Positions 27,668 to 36,416 of a DNA stretch of 59,383 nucleotides are shown one piece after another. This DNA comes from Pseudomonadota bacterium. GTDB taxonomy: Bacteria > Desulfobacterota > Anaeroferrophillalia > Anaeroferrophillales > Tharpellaceae. The notes under the pieces were generated by a model, which had not been told where the DNA came from, ran no database searches, and saw nothing but the letters and a program-made list of their open reading frames with translations. Made by a program: the position numbers and the translations under genes. How positions within the stretch are numbered: position 1 is the first letter of the stretch; every line of letters starts with the position of its first letter. The stretch spans positions 1-59,383 of the forward strand of contig DSCM01000090.1 in the NCBI GenBank assembly GCA_011049115.1, read 5' to 3'.

Positions 27668-28519
27668 TCACTCGGCATTTATTTTCTTGCCGGTCATTTG
27701 CAGAAAGGCATCCTCCAGATTGACCCGGCGAAGATTACAGGGCGTGGTCAGGGCGGCGGCCGCAGCGGTCGCCGCTTCCCGGCTGGGAAAATAAAAACTC
27801 TCCAGACGGCCTTCTCCAACCCGATCAAGAGACCATGCCCCAACCCGGTCCACCAGCCACTGCGGCCGATCCAGAGCGACCAGACGCCCCCGTTCCAGAA
27901 AAGCAACCCGATCGGCTAAAAACTCCGCTTCTTCGATATAATGCGTGGTCAGAAAAACGGTGACCCCATCTTGCCGCACCCTTTTGATCAGGGCCCAGAG
28001 CTGGCGCCGAATACCCGGATCCAGACCGACCGTGGGTTCGTCAAGAAAAAGAATCGCGGGTTCATGGAGCAGGGCCCGGGCCATCATCAGACGCCGTTTC
28101 AGCCCCCCGGAAAGCTCCCGCACCAGGGTATCACGCCGCTCGGACAAAGCGAAATAATCTAGCAGCTCGTCGATGCGCCGCCGTTTTTCCCGGCCCAGAC
28201 CGAACATGCGCCGGTGAATTTCCAGGTTTTCAAAAACCGTCAGTTCCTGGTCGAGATTGCTGCTCTGAGGTACGATGCCGACCTGCTGCCTGGCGGCCAG
28301 GCTCTCATGGACAACGGAAAAACCATTGAGCCAGGCCTCGCCGCCACTCGCCCGGCTGAGACCGGCGAGAATCCGAATCGTCGTGGTCTTGCCGGAACCG
28401 TTGGGACCCAGATAAGCAAAGATCTCCCCGCGCAACACCTCCAGGGAAACTCCGGCCACGGCCTGGAGGCGGCCAAAGTTCTTGACCAGATCCACGATTC
28501 TGATAACTACGTCCGCCAT
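27668..28519 (-). CDS. ABC transporter ATP-binding protein (DrrA/CcmA-like), orphan
   Basis: ATPase subunit of an ABC-2 type exporter, 283 residues. Walker A is LGPNGSGKTTTIRIL, the Q-loop is near VPQSSNLDQEL, the signature is LSGGLKRRLMMARAL, and Walker B is AILFLDEPTVGLDP with the switch His in TTHYIEEAEFLADR. The C-terminal extension after residue 215 resembles the DrrA regulatory tail. No ABC-2 permease is adjacent: priA lies downstream and a repeat-filled intergenic region upstream. The permease may be encoded elsewhere or lost. Confidence 0.93.
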   Translation of the reverse strand: MADVVIRIVDLVKNFGRLQAVAGVSLEVLRGEIFAYLGPNGSGKTTTIRILAGLSRASGGEAWLNGFSVVHESLAARQQVGIVPQSSNLDQELTVFENLEIHRRMFGLGREKRRRIDELLDYFALSERRDTLVRELSGGLKRRLMMARALLHEPAILFLDEPTVGLDPGIRRQLWALIKRVRQDGVTVFLTTHYIEEAEFLADRVAFLERGRLVALDRPQWLVDRVGAWSLDRVGEGRLESFYFPSREAATAAAAALTTPCNLRRVNLEDAFLQMTGKKINAE

Positions 28520-28548
28520 CTGCGCACAAATTTAAAAGGTTGAGTTCC

Positions 28549-28703
28549 GTACCTTACAGATTATTTTCTGGTTTTTTTCAACATTTTTAACGACAACAAA
28601 AACCAGAAAATGTTCTGATCAGAGCACTTATTGGTGACCAACTGAAATACCTTCAGGTACGGGCCGTGAAGGCCATTTGGGTTGCGGGATTATTCCCGCA
28701 TTA
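28549..28703 (+). repeat. Dispersed structured repeat, copy 1 (155 bp)
   Basis: First unit of a dispersed intergenic element. It opens with GTACCTTACAG, then a hairpin with arms TTTTCTGGTTTTT (28564-28576) and AAAAACCAGAAAA (28598-28610), then CTGATCAGAGCACTTATT, GGGCCGTGAAGGCC and a second hairpin GCGGGATTATTCCCGC, and ends CATTA before the next unit. The stem sequence differs from copy 2 by a compensatory change. Lies between mutS2 and the ABC gene. Confidence 0.85.
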
Positions 28704-28838
28704 GTACCTTACAGGTTATTTTCTTGTTTTTTTCAACAATTTTTTCAACCATAAAAACAAGAAAATGTTCTGATAAGAGTACTTATTTGCGGGCCGTGAA
28801 GGCCCCCATTTGGGGTTGCGGGATTATTCCCGCATCAG
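28704..28838 (+). repeat. Dispersed structured repeat, copy 2 (135 bp)
   Basis: Directly follows copy 1 as a tandem unit. Opens GTACCTTACAG; hairpin arms TTTTCTTGTTTTT (28719-28731) and AAAAACAAGAAAA (28753-28765); then TGATAAGAGTACTTATT, GGGCCGTGAAGGCC and the second hairpin GCGGGATTATTCCCGC. It lacks the GTGACC...AGGTAC segment present in copies 1 and 3, so it is shorter. Confidence 0.85.
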
Positions 28839-28944
28839 GTTTAGTTTACCGGGAAGTGACCGCTCGGGTTACTTCACAAAAGCATCAGAGGTTTCATGCC
28901 GCCGGCTTTGGCCCGCGGTTCCCGAAGTTCTGCTGCCTAAGGTT

Positions 28945-31452
28945 TCAGCCTTTGAGTTCAACCACGGTGATCGCGGCCCCACCGGCGGCGGCCTCAGGAT
29001 GAAAGCATTTTCCGACCCAGGGCAAACCGAGCAGAATTTCCCACACCCCCTGTCGTAAACGACCGGTGCCATGCCCGTGAATGATCTCAACCTGCGTTTC
29101 TCCGGCAAGTACCGCCTGATCAATGAAAGAGGGCAGCAACTCGGCCGCCTCCTCGACCCGCTTGCCGACCAGATTTAAAACCCGGCCGACCCCGGCCGCG
29201 CCCAGACGAGCTTTTCCGGGCTGATCCTCCGCCAAGTCCCCGGCGGCCCGACTGATTTTGACTGCAGTCACGGGAGCCGGTCCGGGTAGATGACGCAGAA
29301 TCCGCTCCGGACTCAAGGTTACGCGCAGATTGCCTTCCAGCAGAACGGTAATTCGTTGCCCGGACTTTTCCAGCGCCAGCACCTGCGCCGGCTTGACCTG
29401 GCCGGCGACCATCACCCGAGCACCAACACCAAGCTTTGACCAGTCAATTTCTGCCCGCTCGCGCTCGACTGCAGGCAGCAGTTGTTCCACCTCAGCGCGC
29501 GTCTGATTAAAAGCGCCGCGCCAGCGGCCGAGACTGATTTCCGGCGGCGGGGCGACGACGGCTGCGCTCGAGAGCTTTTGCCGGGCCGTTTCATAATCAA
29601 TTTTGGCGGCCTCAAGTTCGGCCAGGCGAACCTTGAATTTCTGCCGCGCTTCCCTGACCAGGGCCGCGACCTGCTCGCGGGCCTGGTTTGCGATTTTTTC
29701 CTTTTCCGCTTCAAGCTCCGCCGCCAGACGGGCCTGGCGCTGACCGGCAATCCGGGCCTGTTGTTTAAGCGCCAGCAGTTCCTTCTCATGGCGTTCGCTG
29801 TGGGCGAGACGTTTCTCCAGACGCGCGGCCAGCGTCGCGGTCCGGCTTTCACTTTCGCCGACCAGCTCCCGGGCCCGTTCAATCAACCCTGGCGAAAAAC
29901 CGAGATTGCGAGCGATCAGCAAAGCATTACTTAAACCCGGCACCCCGTACTGAAGATGATAGAGAGGCTTCATGGTCGCCGGATCAAAAGCCACGGCCAC
30001 GCTGCTTACCCCTTCTTCCTCATAGGCATATGATTTGACATCATTGTAATGAGTCGTCACCATAAAGGTCGTGCGCCGGCTTTTAAGTTCATGTAAAATC
30101 GCCTGGGCCAGAGCCGCTCCCTCCTTGGGATCGGTGCCGACCCCAAGCTCATCCAGCAGCACCAGGGAATCGGCATCGGCCTTTTCGAGAATAGCCTTGA
30201 CCGCGAGCAAATGACCGGAAAAGGTGCTGAGCGAAGCCGACAGATCCTGGCCATCGCCGATGGCGGCCAGCACCTGGGAAAACAGCGGCACGCGGCTATC
30301 TGCCGCCACCGGCAGCAGCAAACCACAGCGCGCCATCAGAATGATCAGACCGGCGGTTTTCAGGGTTACGGTCTTGCCGCCGGTATTGGCCCCGGAAATA
30401 ACCAGTCCGTAGCGGGTCGCCGGGAAATCGATGTCGACCGGCACCACCCTCGCGGCCGGCAAGGTGGCCGCGAGCAAGGGATGACGGGCCTGGCGCAGGG
30501 AAAAACCGGCACCACGCGTGGCCGTCAGCTCCGGCGCCTCCGCCCTGATTCGGGCTCCGAAAAGGGCCTTGGCCTGCAGTTGATCCAGCGCGAAAATCTT
30601 TTCCAGGGTAAGCCGAACGGCCGGCGCCGCCTGACGCAGGCGATCGGCGATTCGGCGCAGAATGTTAAGCTCCTCCTGTTTTTCATCCTGCAACAGCAAG
30701 GCCAGGTGGTTGTTCAGGGAAACACTTTCTAGAGGTTCGACAAAAAAGGTCTGCCGCGAGCGGGAATGATCGTGAATGATGCCGGGAATGGCGCCGCGAA
30801 AATTAGTCCGCAAGGGCAGGACATAACGCTGATTGCGGATCGTTACCAGGTGATCCTGAATATAAGACTGCAGCTCCGGATCGCCGAGAACCGCATGCAA
30901 GCGGGAATCGATCTGTTGCCGCGTGGAGGCGATGCGCCGGCGAATTTCCTCCAGTTCCAGACTGGCGCCGTCGAGAATCTCCTCGTCCCCCCCGATGCAA
31001 CTCTCAAGCAGACGCGATAACGGAGCAAAAGATTCAATTCCGTCGAAGGCCTCGGCTAGTGGTTGAAAGAGCCCGGCAACGCGCTCACTGACCTGCTGCC
31101 GATACGCGCCCACCCTTTCCAAACCGGCGAAGGTGGCCGCCACCACCAGCAGTTCGCGGGGCGACAACCAGCTCTCGGGAAAACGAATTTTCTCTAAAAA
31201 AGGATAAAGATCAGCTATCCCGCTCAGTGGCGCCGGTCCGCATTCGCGCACCAGAACCATGCAGGCGGCGGTTTCCTTGAGGCTTACGCGCAACCCGGCC
31301 AACGCCTCCGGTGAAGCCGGATGCAGAGCCAGCAAGGCTTGGCGCCCGGGAAGGGTCAGGGCGTGCTCGGCCACCAGGGCCAGAACCTTATCGAGTTCAA
31401 GAATCCGTGCGGCCGAATTTTCCAGGGCCGACCATGAACCAGCCCGCGACAT
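28945..31452 (-). CDS. mutS2: MutS2 family protein (DNA-binding ATPase with Smr domain)
   Basis: MutS2 proteins bind branched DNA or collided ribosomes and do not act in mismatch repair; they lack the mismatch-recognition domain. The 835 residues have the core/clamp domains, Walker A ISGANTGGKTVTLKTAG, Walker B SLVLLDELGVGTDPKEGAAL, a long charged coiled coil (about 520-620), and a C-terminal Smr nuclease-like domain with VEIIHGHGTGRLRQGVWEIL. I chose ATG 31452, which overlaps the yqeY stop (TGATG); an adjacent TTG would add one residue. The two genes are translationally coupled. Confidence 0.95.
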   Translation of the reverse strand: MSRAGSWSALENSAARILELDKVLALVAEHALTLPGRQALLALHPASPEALAGLRVSLKETAACMVLVRECGPAPLSGIADLYPFLEKIRFPESWLSPRELLVVAATFAGLERVGAYRQQVSERVAGLFQPLAEAFDGIESFAPLSRLLESCIGGDEEILDGASLELEEIRRRIASTRQQIDSRLHAVLGDPELQSYIQDHLVTIRNQRYVLPLRTNFRGAIPGIIHDHSRSRQTFFVEPLESVSLNNHLALLLQDEKQEELNILRRIADRLRQAAPAVRLTLEKIFALDQLQAKALFGARIRAEAPELTATRGAGFSLRQARHPLLAATLPAARVVPVDIDFPATRYGLVISGANTGGKTVTLKTAGLIILMARCGLLLPVAADSRVPLFSQVLAAIGDGQDLSASLSTFSGHLLAVKAILEKADADSLVLLDELGVGTDPKEGAALAQAILHELKSRRTTFMVTTHYNDVKSYAYEEEGVSSVAVAFDPATMKPLYHLQYGVPGLSNALLIARNLGFSPGLIERARELVGESESRTATLAARLEKRLAHSERHEKELLALKQQARIAGQRQARLAAELEAEKEKIANQAREQVAALVREARQKFKVRLAELEAAKIDYETARQKLSSAAVVAPPPEISLGRWRGAFNQTRAEVEQLLPAVERERAEIDWSKLGVGARVMVAGQVKPAQVLALEKSGQRITVLLEGNLRVTLSPERILRHLPGPAPVTAVKISRAAGDLAEDQPGKARLGAAGVGRVLNLVGKRVEEAAELLPSFIDQAVLAGETQVEIIHGHGTGRLRQGVWEILLGLPWVGKCFHPEAAAGGAAITVVELKG

Positions 31453-31895
31453 CAAACCAGGAAGCGCCCAACCAGCTGATTGACCGCCTTGCCGTCCGCC
31501 CGGCCCGCAATTTTCGGCATCAACAGTTTCATGACCTGGCCCATCTCCTTCTTGCTTTCGGCACCGGCCTCGGCAATGGCCTCCTTGACCATCATCTCCA
31601 ATTCGTCCGGACTCAGAGCCTGAGGCAGATAAACCTGTAGATATTCGATCTCGCTGCGCTCCTTGGCCGCCAGATCCTCCCGGCCGCCCCGGGCAAACTG
31701 CTCAGCCGAGTCCTGACGCTGTTTGACCATCCGCGTGAGCACCTGCAGCACATCCTGATCCTCCAGTTCACGCAGACATTCAATGCGCCGGTTCTTTGCC
31801 TCCGCCAGCAACATCCGCAACGCCCCAAGACGAATTTTCTCCTGCTTTTTCATAGCCTCCTTGACGTCGGCCGCAATCCGTTCCAATAAACTCAT
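31452..31895 (-). CDS. YqeY/GatB-like domain protein
   Basis: Protein of 147 residues of the GatB/YqeY family, related to the C-terminal tRNA-interacting domain of the GatB amidotransferase subunit; its free-standing function is not well defined. Family features include the N-terminal helix LLERIAADVKEAMKKQ, EIEYLQVYLPQALSPDELE and the end GRADGKAVNQLVGRFL. It starts at ATG 31895 and its stop overlaps mutS2. In many bacteria yqeY lies near rpsU, dnaG and rpoD; here it is with mutS2. Confidence 0.93.
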   Translation of the reverse strand: MSLLERIAADVKEAMKKQEKIRLGALRMLLAEAKNRRIECLRELEDQDVLQVLTRMVKQRQDSAEQFARGGREDLAAKERSEIEYLQVYLPQALSPDELEMMVKEAIAEAGAESKKEMGQVMKLLMPKIAGRADGKAVNQLVGRFLV

Positions 31896-32070
31896 AGTTT
31901 ATGATCCCCTGATAAAAATTACCCAAACCGGGCGCTTATACCCCACAGCCAAGCCAGGGCCACGCCGACTTTCAGCCCTTATACTGAAAAGCGCTCGTCT
32001 CTGTCAAACCCTGGCTTGGGGTTTTGGACCCAAGCGCACGAAAATTTTCCTTCGAAAAGCAACCCCGAAC

Positions 32071-32099
32071 TTGACAATTTTTTGCCGGCGCTTTACAAG
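32071..32099 (+). promoter_or_regulatory. Probable sigma70-type promoter of the acyl-CoA synthetase gene
   Basis: TTGACA at 32071-32076 and TACAAG at 32094-32099 are separated by 17 bases. This would start transcription near 32106, about 67 bases upstream of the synthetase ATG. Confidence 0.45.
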
Positions 32100-32111
32100 A
32101 CCAGTTAAAAC

Positions 32112-32125
32112 GTTGTTTAAACAAC
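32112..32125. promoter_or_regulatory. Perfect 14-bp palindrome, candidate operator
   Basis: GTTGTTTAAACAAC is a perfect inverted repeat placed just downstream of the predicted transcription start, a position typical of a repressor site. TetR- or GntR-type fatty-acid regulators use such sites, but the regulator is not in the window. Confidence 0.45.
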
Positions 32126-32172
32126 CCTGCCGGCTGATGATTATCAAGAGGCTGAAATCCAAGGAGGAAACC

Positions 32173-33732
32173 ATGCTCAACCTGGCCACCGTTCTCGATT
32201 ACAGCGCCAAGGAATATCCGCAGAAAAACGCGATTATTTTCGGCGCCCAGAAAATCTCCTACGCCCAACTCAATACTTTCTGTAACAAAATCGCCAACGG
32301 CCTGGTCAAAGCCGGCATCCGTCCCGGCGACAAAGTCGCCCTGAGTTGCCCCAACCTGCCCTATTTTCCGATGGCCTATTTCGCCATTCTCAAAAGCGGC
32401 GCCACCGTCGTGCCCCTGAACGTCCTGCTCAAAAGCCGGGAAATCGCCTACCATCTCGCCGACAGCGAGGCCAAGGCCTTTTTCTGTTTTCAGGGCTCGC
32501 CGGAGCTGCCGATGGCGGAAGAGGGTTTCAAGGCTTTTCAACTTACCGACAGCTGCAAGTATTTTTGGATTATGACGGCCGATCCGGCAGCCCCCTCGCC
32601 GATTCCAGGGGCCGAAACCCTGGGCATGATGATGGGTCCGCAGGCGGCCGCTTTTGAAACCGTGCAGACCCGGGCCGATGACACGGCCGTCATTCTTTAC
32701 ACCTCGGGAACCACCGGTTTCCCGAAAGGCGCCGAGCTCTCCCATTCCAACATGATCATGAACGCGACCTGCAGCCGCGACCTGCTGGGTCTGTTATATG
32801 ACGATATTCACGTCATCACCCTGCCCCTGTTTCACTCCTTTGGCCAGACCGTGCAAATGAACGCCGGTTTCATGAAAGGCAACACCATTATCCTGATTGC
32901 CCGCTTTGCTCCAGAAGCGGTTTTTAACGCGATTCAAAACGAGGGCGCCTCGGTTTTTGCCGGAGTGCCGACCATGTACTGGGCCCTGCTGCATTATCAA
33001 GACAAGGAGCGGCGCTTTGATTTCGAAAGAATCAGCCGCACCTTAAGAGTCGGAGCTTCCGGCGGCGCCTCCCTGCCCCTGGAAACCATCAAGGGCATGC
33101 AGGAAAAATATAACATTCCCATCCTCGAAGGCTACGGCCTTTCCGAAACCTGCCCGGTGGCGACCTTCAACCAGATGCACAAACCCTGCAAACCGGGATC
33201 GATCGGTTTTCCGATCTGGGGCATCGAAGTCAAGATCGTCGATCAGCAGAGCCGGGAAGTTCCGATCGGAGAAATCGGCGAGATCGCGATTCGCGGCCAT
33301 AACATCATGAAAGGCTACTACAACAAACCGGAAGCTACCGCGGCCGCCTTCAAAGGCACCTCGTGGTTTCACAGCGGCGATCTCGGGCGCATGGATGAGG
33401 ACGGTTTTTTCTATGTTGTCGACCGGGTCAAGGACATGATCATTCGCGGCGGCTTCAATATCTATCCCCGGGAAATCGAGGAGGTTCTCCTCAGCCATCC
33501 GGCCATCTCCATGGTCGCCGTCATCGGCATCCCCGACGACCATTATGGCGAAGAAATCAAGGCCCTGGTCATCCTGAAAGAAGGTCATACGGCAACCGCC
33601 GAGGAAATTATTTCGTGGTCAAAAGAACAGATGGCCTCCTATAAATATCCGCGCCTGGTCGAGATTCGCGACAGCCTGCCGATGACGGCCACCGGCAAGA
33701 TTCTGAAAAAAGAACTGAAAGCCGAAGCCTGA
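32173..33732 (+). CDS. Long-chain acyl-CoA synthetase (AMP-forming)
   Basis: ANL-superfamily ligase that activates a carboxylic acid through an acyl-adenylate to the CoA thioester. The 519 residues contain the P-loop LYTSGTTGFPKGAELSH (about residue 175), EGYGLSETCPVATFN, the hinge GDLGRMDEDGFFYVVDRVK, the A8 motif IIRGGFNIYPREIEE, and the catalytic Lys segment TATGKILKKEL. The start at 32173 has a perfect AAGGAGG 5 bases upstream; the open frame extends further left without family similarity. It stands alone on the plus strand. A straight-chain fatty acid substrate is most likely, but aromatic acids cannot be excluded. Confidence 0.93.
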   Translation: MLNLATVLDYSAKEYPQKNAIIFGAQKISYAQLNTFCNKIANGLVKAGIRPGDKVALSCPNLPYFPMAYFAILKSGATVVPLNVLLKSREIAYHLADSEAKAFFCFQGSPELPMAEEGFKAFQLTDSCKYFWIMTADPAAPSPIPGAETLGMMMGPQAAAFETVQTRADDTAVILYTSGTTGFPKGAELSHSNMIMNATCSRDLLGLLYDDIHVITLPLFHSFGQTVQMNAGFMKGNTIILIARFAPEAVFNAIQNEGASVFAGVPTMYWALLHYQDKERRFDFERISRTLRVGASGGASLPLETIKGMQEKYNIPILEGYGLSETCPVATFNQMHKPCKPGSIGFPIWGIEVKIVDQQSREVPIGEIGEIAIRGHNIMKGYYNKPEATAAAFKGTSWFHSGDLGRMDEDGFFYVVDRVKDMIIRGGFNIYPREIEEVLLSHPAISMVAVIGIPDDHYGEEIKALVILKEGHTATAEEIISWSKEQMASYKYPRLVEIRDSLPMTATGKILKKELKAEA

Positions 33733-33881
33733 AGCAAGCCTCCCGAGCCTGAGGGCCGGGAAACACCGCGCCGGTACCCGGCCTTCATTCAGACGGTCCG
33801 CGATTACGCCGCCCGACCTGAATGGAGGCCCCTTGATCGCCCGACCAACAACATTGGGCTTGACTAGGCTGGCCGCATTTA

Positions 33882-34108
33882 GTACCTTACAGGCAATTTT
33901 CTCGTTTTTTTAAACCTTTTTTTTCAACCGCAAAAACAAGAAAATGTTAAGTGCTTCACGGATTATCCCCGAGGGGGATGTCCCGATGAAGAAACTTATC
34001 CAGATCTGCTGGGCCTGATAAGAGTACTTATTTGTGACCAAAGGAAATACCTTTAGGTACGGGCCGTGAAAAATCATTTGGGTTGCGGGGTTATTCCCGC
34101 ATTAGTAG
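33882..34108 (+). repeat. Dispersed structured repeat, copy 3 (227 bp, with insertion)
   Basis: Third copy: GTACCTTACAG start, hairpin arms TTTTCTCGTTTTT (33897-33909) and AAAAACAAGAAAA (33932-33944), then about 70 bp not present in copies 1 and 2 (about 33947-34016), then CTGATAAGAGTACTTATTTG, a GTGACC...AGGTAC segment as in copy 1, GGGCCGTGAA, and the second hairpin GCGGGGTTATTCCCGC, ending CATTAGTA. It fills most of the gap between the synthetase and the NYN gene. Confidence 0.85.
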
Positions 34109-34164
34109 GTTTTCGGCTGCACGCGACCAACCATTTCCTTTAGCCTCGGTACCATGGAGAAAGA

Positions 34165-34926
34165 ATGTCGGATCAGGAACATACGCTGGCGGTTTTCATA
34201 GACTTTGAAAATCTGGCCCTGGGTTTTAAAAACCGCAAAAAAAACGAGAAGTTTGAAATCTCTACCATTCTTGCCAGGCTAGTGGAAAAGGGCAAGGTCA
34301 TCGCCAAAAAAGCCTATGCCGACTGGTCCAGCTACGCGAAATACAAGGAAGAGCTTCACAGCGCCGCCATTGAATTGGTTGAAATCCCCAGAAGACGCAT
34401 GACCGGCAAGAACTCAGCCGACATCCGTCTTTGTGTCGATGCCATGGACATGTCCTATTCCAAAGATCACATCGATACCTTTGTCATCGTCTCCGGCGAC
34501 AGCGATTTTTCCCCACTGGTTGCCAAGCTCAAAGAAAACGGCAAGCAGGTCATCGGCATCGGCATGCGCGAAAGCACCTCCAGCCTGTTAAGCGACAACT
34601 GTGACGAATTTATCTTTTATGAAGACCTGGAACAGGCCTCGCAGATGACCCCGCCCCGAATCGCCGGTGACATTCCGGAGGAAAAACGCGACGCCTTTGA
34701 GCTTCTTTTTGAATCGATCACCGCCCTGATGAGGGAAAACAAGGAAATTCTCTGGTCCTCAATGATCAAGCAGACCATGCAGCGTAAACGACCATCCTTT
34801 AACGAGTCAACCCTGGGTTACCGTTCTTTCAGCGAGATGCTGCTCGACTGCGCTAAACGTAATTATCTTCAGGTCAGCAAGGACAGCAAAAGCGGAACCT
34901 TGATTGTTGACGGTTTCGGGAAATAG
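34165..34926 (+). CDS. NYN-domain (PIN-like) ribonuclease with C-terminal OST-HTH/LOTUS domain
   Basis: The N-terminal NYN domain (about residues 8-155) has the acidic active-site residues of PIN-like nucleases: [26 protein letters not shown] and [20 protein letters not shown]. The C-terminal part (about 175-250) matches a winged-helix OST-HTH/LOTUS RNA-binding domain ([20 protein letters not shown], then [19 protein letters not shown]). Such LabA/DUF88-like proteins are predicted RNases in RNA turnover or defence. 253 residues, intact, preceded by GGAGAAAG. The glutamine amidotransferase follows 8 bp downstream. Confidence 0.92.
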   Translation: MSDQEHTLAVFIDFENLALGFKNRKKNEKFEISTILARLVEKGKVIAKKAYADWSSYAKYKEELHSAAIELVEIPRRRMTGKNSADIRLCVDAMDMSYSKDHIDTFVIVSGDSDFSPLVAKLKENGKQVIGIGMRESTSSLLSDNCDEFIFYEDLEQASQMTPPRIAGDIPEEKRDAFELLFESITALMRENKEILWSSMIKQTMQRKRPSFNESTLGYRSFSEMLLDCAKRNYLQVSKDSKSGTLIVDGFGK

Positions 34927-34934
34927 GCGCGACC

Positions 34935-35534
34935 ATGCTGCTGATGATAGACAACTATGATTCTTTCACCTACAATATCGTTCAATATTTCGGCATGCTG
35001 GGGCAACGGGTCGAAGTCCGGCGCAATGACGAGATCAACCTGGAAGGAATCGCGGCCCTCGGGCCCCGGCAGCTGGTGATCTCTCCGGGACCCTGCACCC
35101 CGACCGAAGCCGGTATTTCGGTTGCCGCGATCAAAGAGTTTGCCGGCAGAATCCCGATTCTCGGGGTCTGTCTCGGGCACCAGAGCATCGGGGCGGCTTT
35201 CGGCGGCAAGATCGTCCGGGCCGGGCGGATCATGCATGGCAAGACTTCACAGGTCGAACACGACGGCCGGGGAATTTTCCAGGACATCGCCAATCCCTTT
35301 ACGGCAACCCGCTACCATTCTCTGGTAATCGCCCCAGAGACCCTGCCGACCTGCCTTGAAGTTACCGCCAGAGCCCTGGATGACCAGGAAATCATGGCGG
35401 TGCGCCACCGGCAGTTACCGATCTGGGGCATTCAGTTTCATCCGGAATCGATCCTCACCCAGGTCGGCATGGATATTCTGAAAAATTTTCTGGCCTTGTC
35501 TGAAGCTGCAGGCAAAAAGCAAACGAACGCTTAA
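34935..35534 (+). CDS. Glutamine amidotransferase of anthranilate/aminodeoxychorismate synthase
   Basis: Class I glutamine amidotransferase subunit (TrpG or PabA), which supplies ammonia to a chorismate-using synthase. 199 residues with [17 protein letters not shown] at the start, the oxyanion motif [12 protein letters not shown], the nucleophile Cys in [15 protein letters not shown] and the catalytic His-Glu in IQFHPESI. The partner TrpE or PabB is not in the window, so tryptophan versus folate cannot be decided. It is close behind the NYN gene and overlaps the end of the opposing DUF2284 gene by four bases. Confidence 0.93.
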   Translation: MLLMIDNYDSFTYNIVQYFGMLGQRVEVRRNDEINLEGIAALGPRQLVISPGPCTPTEAGISVAAIKEFAGRIPILGVCLGHQSIGAAFGGKIVRAGRIMHGKTSQVEHDGRGIFQDIANPFTATRYHSLVIAPETLPTCLEVTARALDDQEIMAVRHRQLPIWGIQFHPESILTQVGMDILKNFLALSEAAGKKQTNA

Positions 35535-36106
35535 TCCAGCAGCACCAGACCCGCAAAAATGGCCATCGCCACTTCTTTTTTGGCGACCCCTGAGTTCTGC
35601 GGCCAGCCGGCGCTCTCCAACAACCGGGCAACATCGATGCCGTATCCAGACATTGACGGTCGCGCCAGCTGAGGATGACGGCAGGTCTTGCCTTCATGCA
35701 GCACTCGGCATTCGGGATAATCGGCACAGAAAAGCTCTTTGCAGGAGCCCCCGGCGAAGGCCCGGGCTTGGGGAGCTCCATTTTTACGAGCCACCTTTTC
35801 CACCCCGGCCCCAATTTCATGAATCAGCGCCAGAACCTCATTGCGTTCAAAGGAAAAAGCCACCTCCTTGGGCACCTCGACCTTGAAAACCAGGGCCTGT
35901 CGATAATCAGGCAACAGCTTACGCAGCGACTCAGGCCCGCCGACATGCGGCGGGCAACTCAGCGAACGACCATAACCATCGCAGCACGGCTCGAAACACA
36001 TTCCCGCCAGCTCATCCCGGACCACAATCTCGGCCGCATCAATTAAAACCGCGTCAACCGCACCCAGATGCCGGGCCAGATCCAATAAAGTTTCCCGATT
36101 ATCCAT
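35531..36106 (-). CDS. DUF2284 metal-binding protein
   Basis: Cysteine-rich protein of 191 residues of the DUF2284 family, predicted to bind metal, probably an Fe-S cluster or zinc. Cysteines cluster in [19 protein letters not shown] and in [21 protein letters not shown]. The block [18 protein letters not shown] is the family signature. Common in strict anaerobes; function not established. It converges with the amidotransferase gene, with overlapping stop codons, and is separated from the NADH module by a terminator. Confidence 0.9.
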   Translation of the reverse strand: MDNRETLLDLARHLGAVDAVLIDAAEIVVRDELAGMCFEPCCDGYGRSLSCPPHVGGPESLRKLLPDYRQALVFKVEVPKEVAFSFERNEVLALIHEIGAGVEKVARKNGAPQARAFAGGSCKELFCADYPECRVLHEGKTCRHPQLARPSMSGYGIDVARLLESAGWPQNSGVAKKEVAMAIFAGLVLLD

Positions 36107-36340
36107 TACATGTCGCCCATGTTAAAGGTCACCAACCTTTAATGCCGCAGTCAGATTCCGCATTTTTTCGCCCGCAAGCAAGCAACGCTTAAATTACAGG
36201 GCAAAAACCCGCAGCTGATACTACCAGACTGATCACCCGATTTCAAACATTTTCCATCACTATACCGTCACTTTCAGTCAGAAAAACAAAGATTATCGCC
36301 CCAGGGACCGCGGGCCAAGAGGTTCTCGACTTCAGACCCA

Positions 36341-36379
36341 GAAAAGCCGGTCGGGGCAGTTCCCCGGACCGGCTTTTCT
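36341..36379 (-). terminator. Rho-independent terminator after the POR-NADH operon
   Basis: Long GC-rich hairpin with arms GAAAAGCCGGTCGGGG and CCCCGGACCGGCTTTTC around a CAGTT loop, with one bulged base. It lies just downstream of the stop of the NuoG-like gene (36417). The flanking A/T runs suit termination on either strand. Confidence 0.75.
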
Positions 36380-36416
36380 ATCTGTGAAACGCATTTTTTT
36401 TTAAATCGTGCTCATT

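Noticed and set aside
28549-28838. CRISPR array
   Set aside because: Only two adjacent units of about 150 bp, without short identical repeats separated by unique spacers and without cas genes.
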